A stretch of DNA of 12,500 nucleotides, taken from contig NZ_CP022706.1 in assembly GCF_003491305.1 (NCBI RefSeq), positions 982,501-995,000 of the forward strand, written 5' to 3'. The position numbers and the translations under genes were made by a program. The notes beneath the pieces were generated by a model that did no database searches, was not told where the DNA came from, and was given only the letters and a program-made list of their open reading frames with translations. This stretch comes from Methanobacterium sp. BAmetb5 (GTDB taxonomy: Archaea > Methanobacteriota > Methanobacteria > Methanobacteriales > Methanobacteriaceae). Shown here one piece after another: positions 12,261-12,500 of this stretch. The stretch's first letter is position 1. Every line of letters starts with the position of its first letter.

Positions 12261-12500
<240 letters not shown>

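Overview
This window looks like chromosomal DNA of a methanogenic archaeon of the Methanobacterium type. The reasons are AT-rich DNA with GTG and TTG starts, GGTGAT/GAGGTG-type ribosome binding sites, TATA-like boxes, poly-T gene ends, and a characteristic protein set: a REC plus multi-PAS sensor protein, a DUF116 protein, DUF2178 membrane proteins, an iron-sulfur flavoprotein and a ChlI/ChlD-type chelatase. The genus call is inference from gene content. No rRNA, tRNA, CRISPR array, insertion sequence or phage gene was seen.

Layout. 1-2694 (minus): a large sensor protein cut off by the left edge, with a receiver, five PAS-type domains and the start of a GAF domain. 2857-3372 (plus): a membrane-anchored extracytoplasmic PsbP-like protein. 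3519-5452 (minus): a ChlI-type AAA+ ATPase followed by a VWA (ChlD-type) ORF. The two are offset by -1 at an A-AAA-AAG slippery run with a Shine-Dalgarno-like stretch just before it. 5638-6293 (plus): a 51-aa two-CxxC zinc-ribbon protein and an unrecognised 159-aa protein. 6512-7213 (plus): a membrane-anchored DUF116 cysteine-rich protein. 7376-9348 (minus): a run of two paralogous DUF2178 membrane proteins, a 65-aa XRE regulator and a CPBP-family intramembrane protease. 9777-10253 (minus): a stand-alone receiver protein. 10642-12500 (plus): an HSL-type alpha/beta hydrolase, an iron-sulfur flavoprotein-like reductase, and the first 80 codons of a SAM-dependent methyltransferase.

How the genes work together. 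The AAA+ ATPase and the VWA protein are the small- and medium-subunit modules of a metal-chelatase motor. The sequence suggests that one locus makes both: a short ATPase by normal decoding, and a roughly 644-residue AAA-linker-VWA protein by -1 frameshifting. Programmed frameshifting in chlD-type genes has, as I recall, been reported in bacteria and archaea, so the mechanism is not new, but this locus is a clear candidate. The XRE/DUF2178/DUF2178/CPBP run looks like a self-regulated membrane module: its lead promoter carries a nested dyad, and no T-run separates the regulator from the protease gene. The two receiver proteins (REC-PAS kinase-like and stand-alone REC) are related to each other through the receiver and into the linker that follows it.

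The intergenic DNA is rich in small structures: a 23-bp dyad in front of the sensor gene, three perfect 13-bp tandem repeats giving serial T-runs behind the stand-alone receiver gene, a cluster of AAGYTAC repeats between convergent genes, and a possible 20-codon leader ORF that overlaps the hydrolase start by ATGA.
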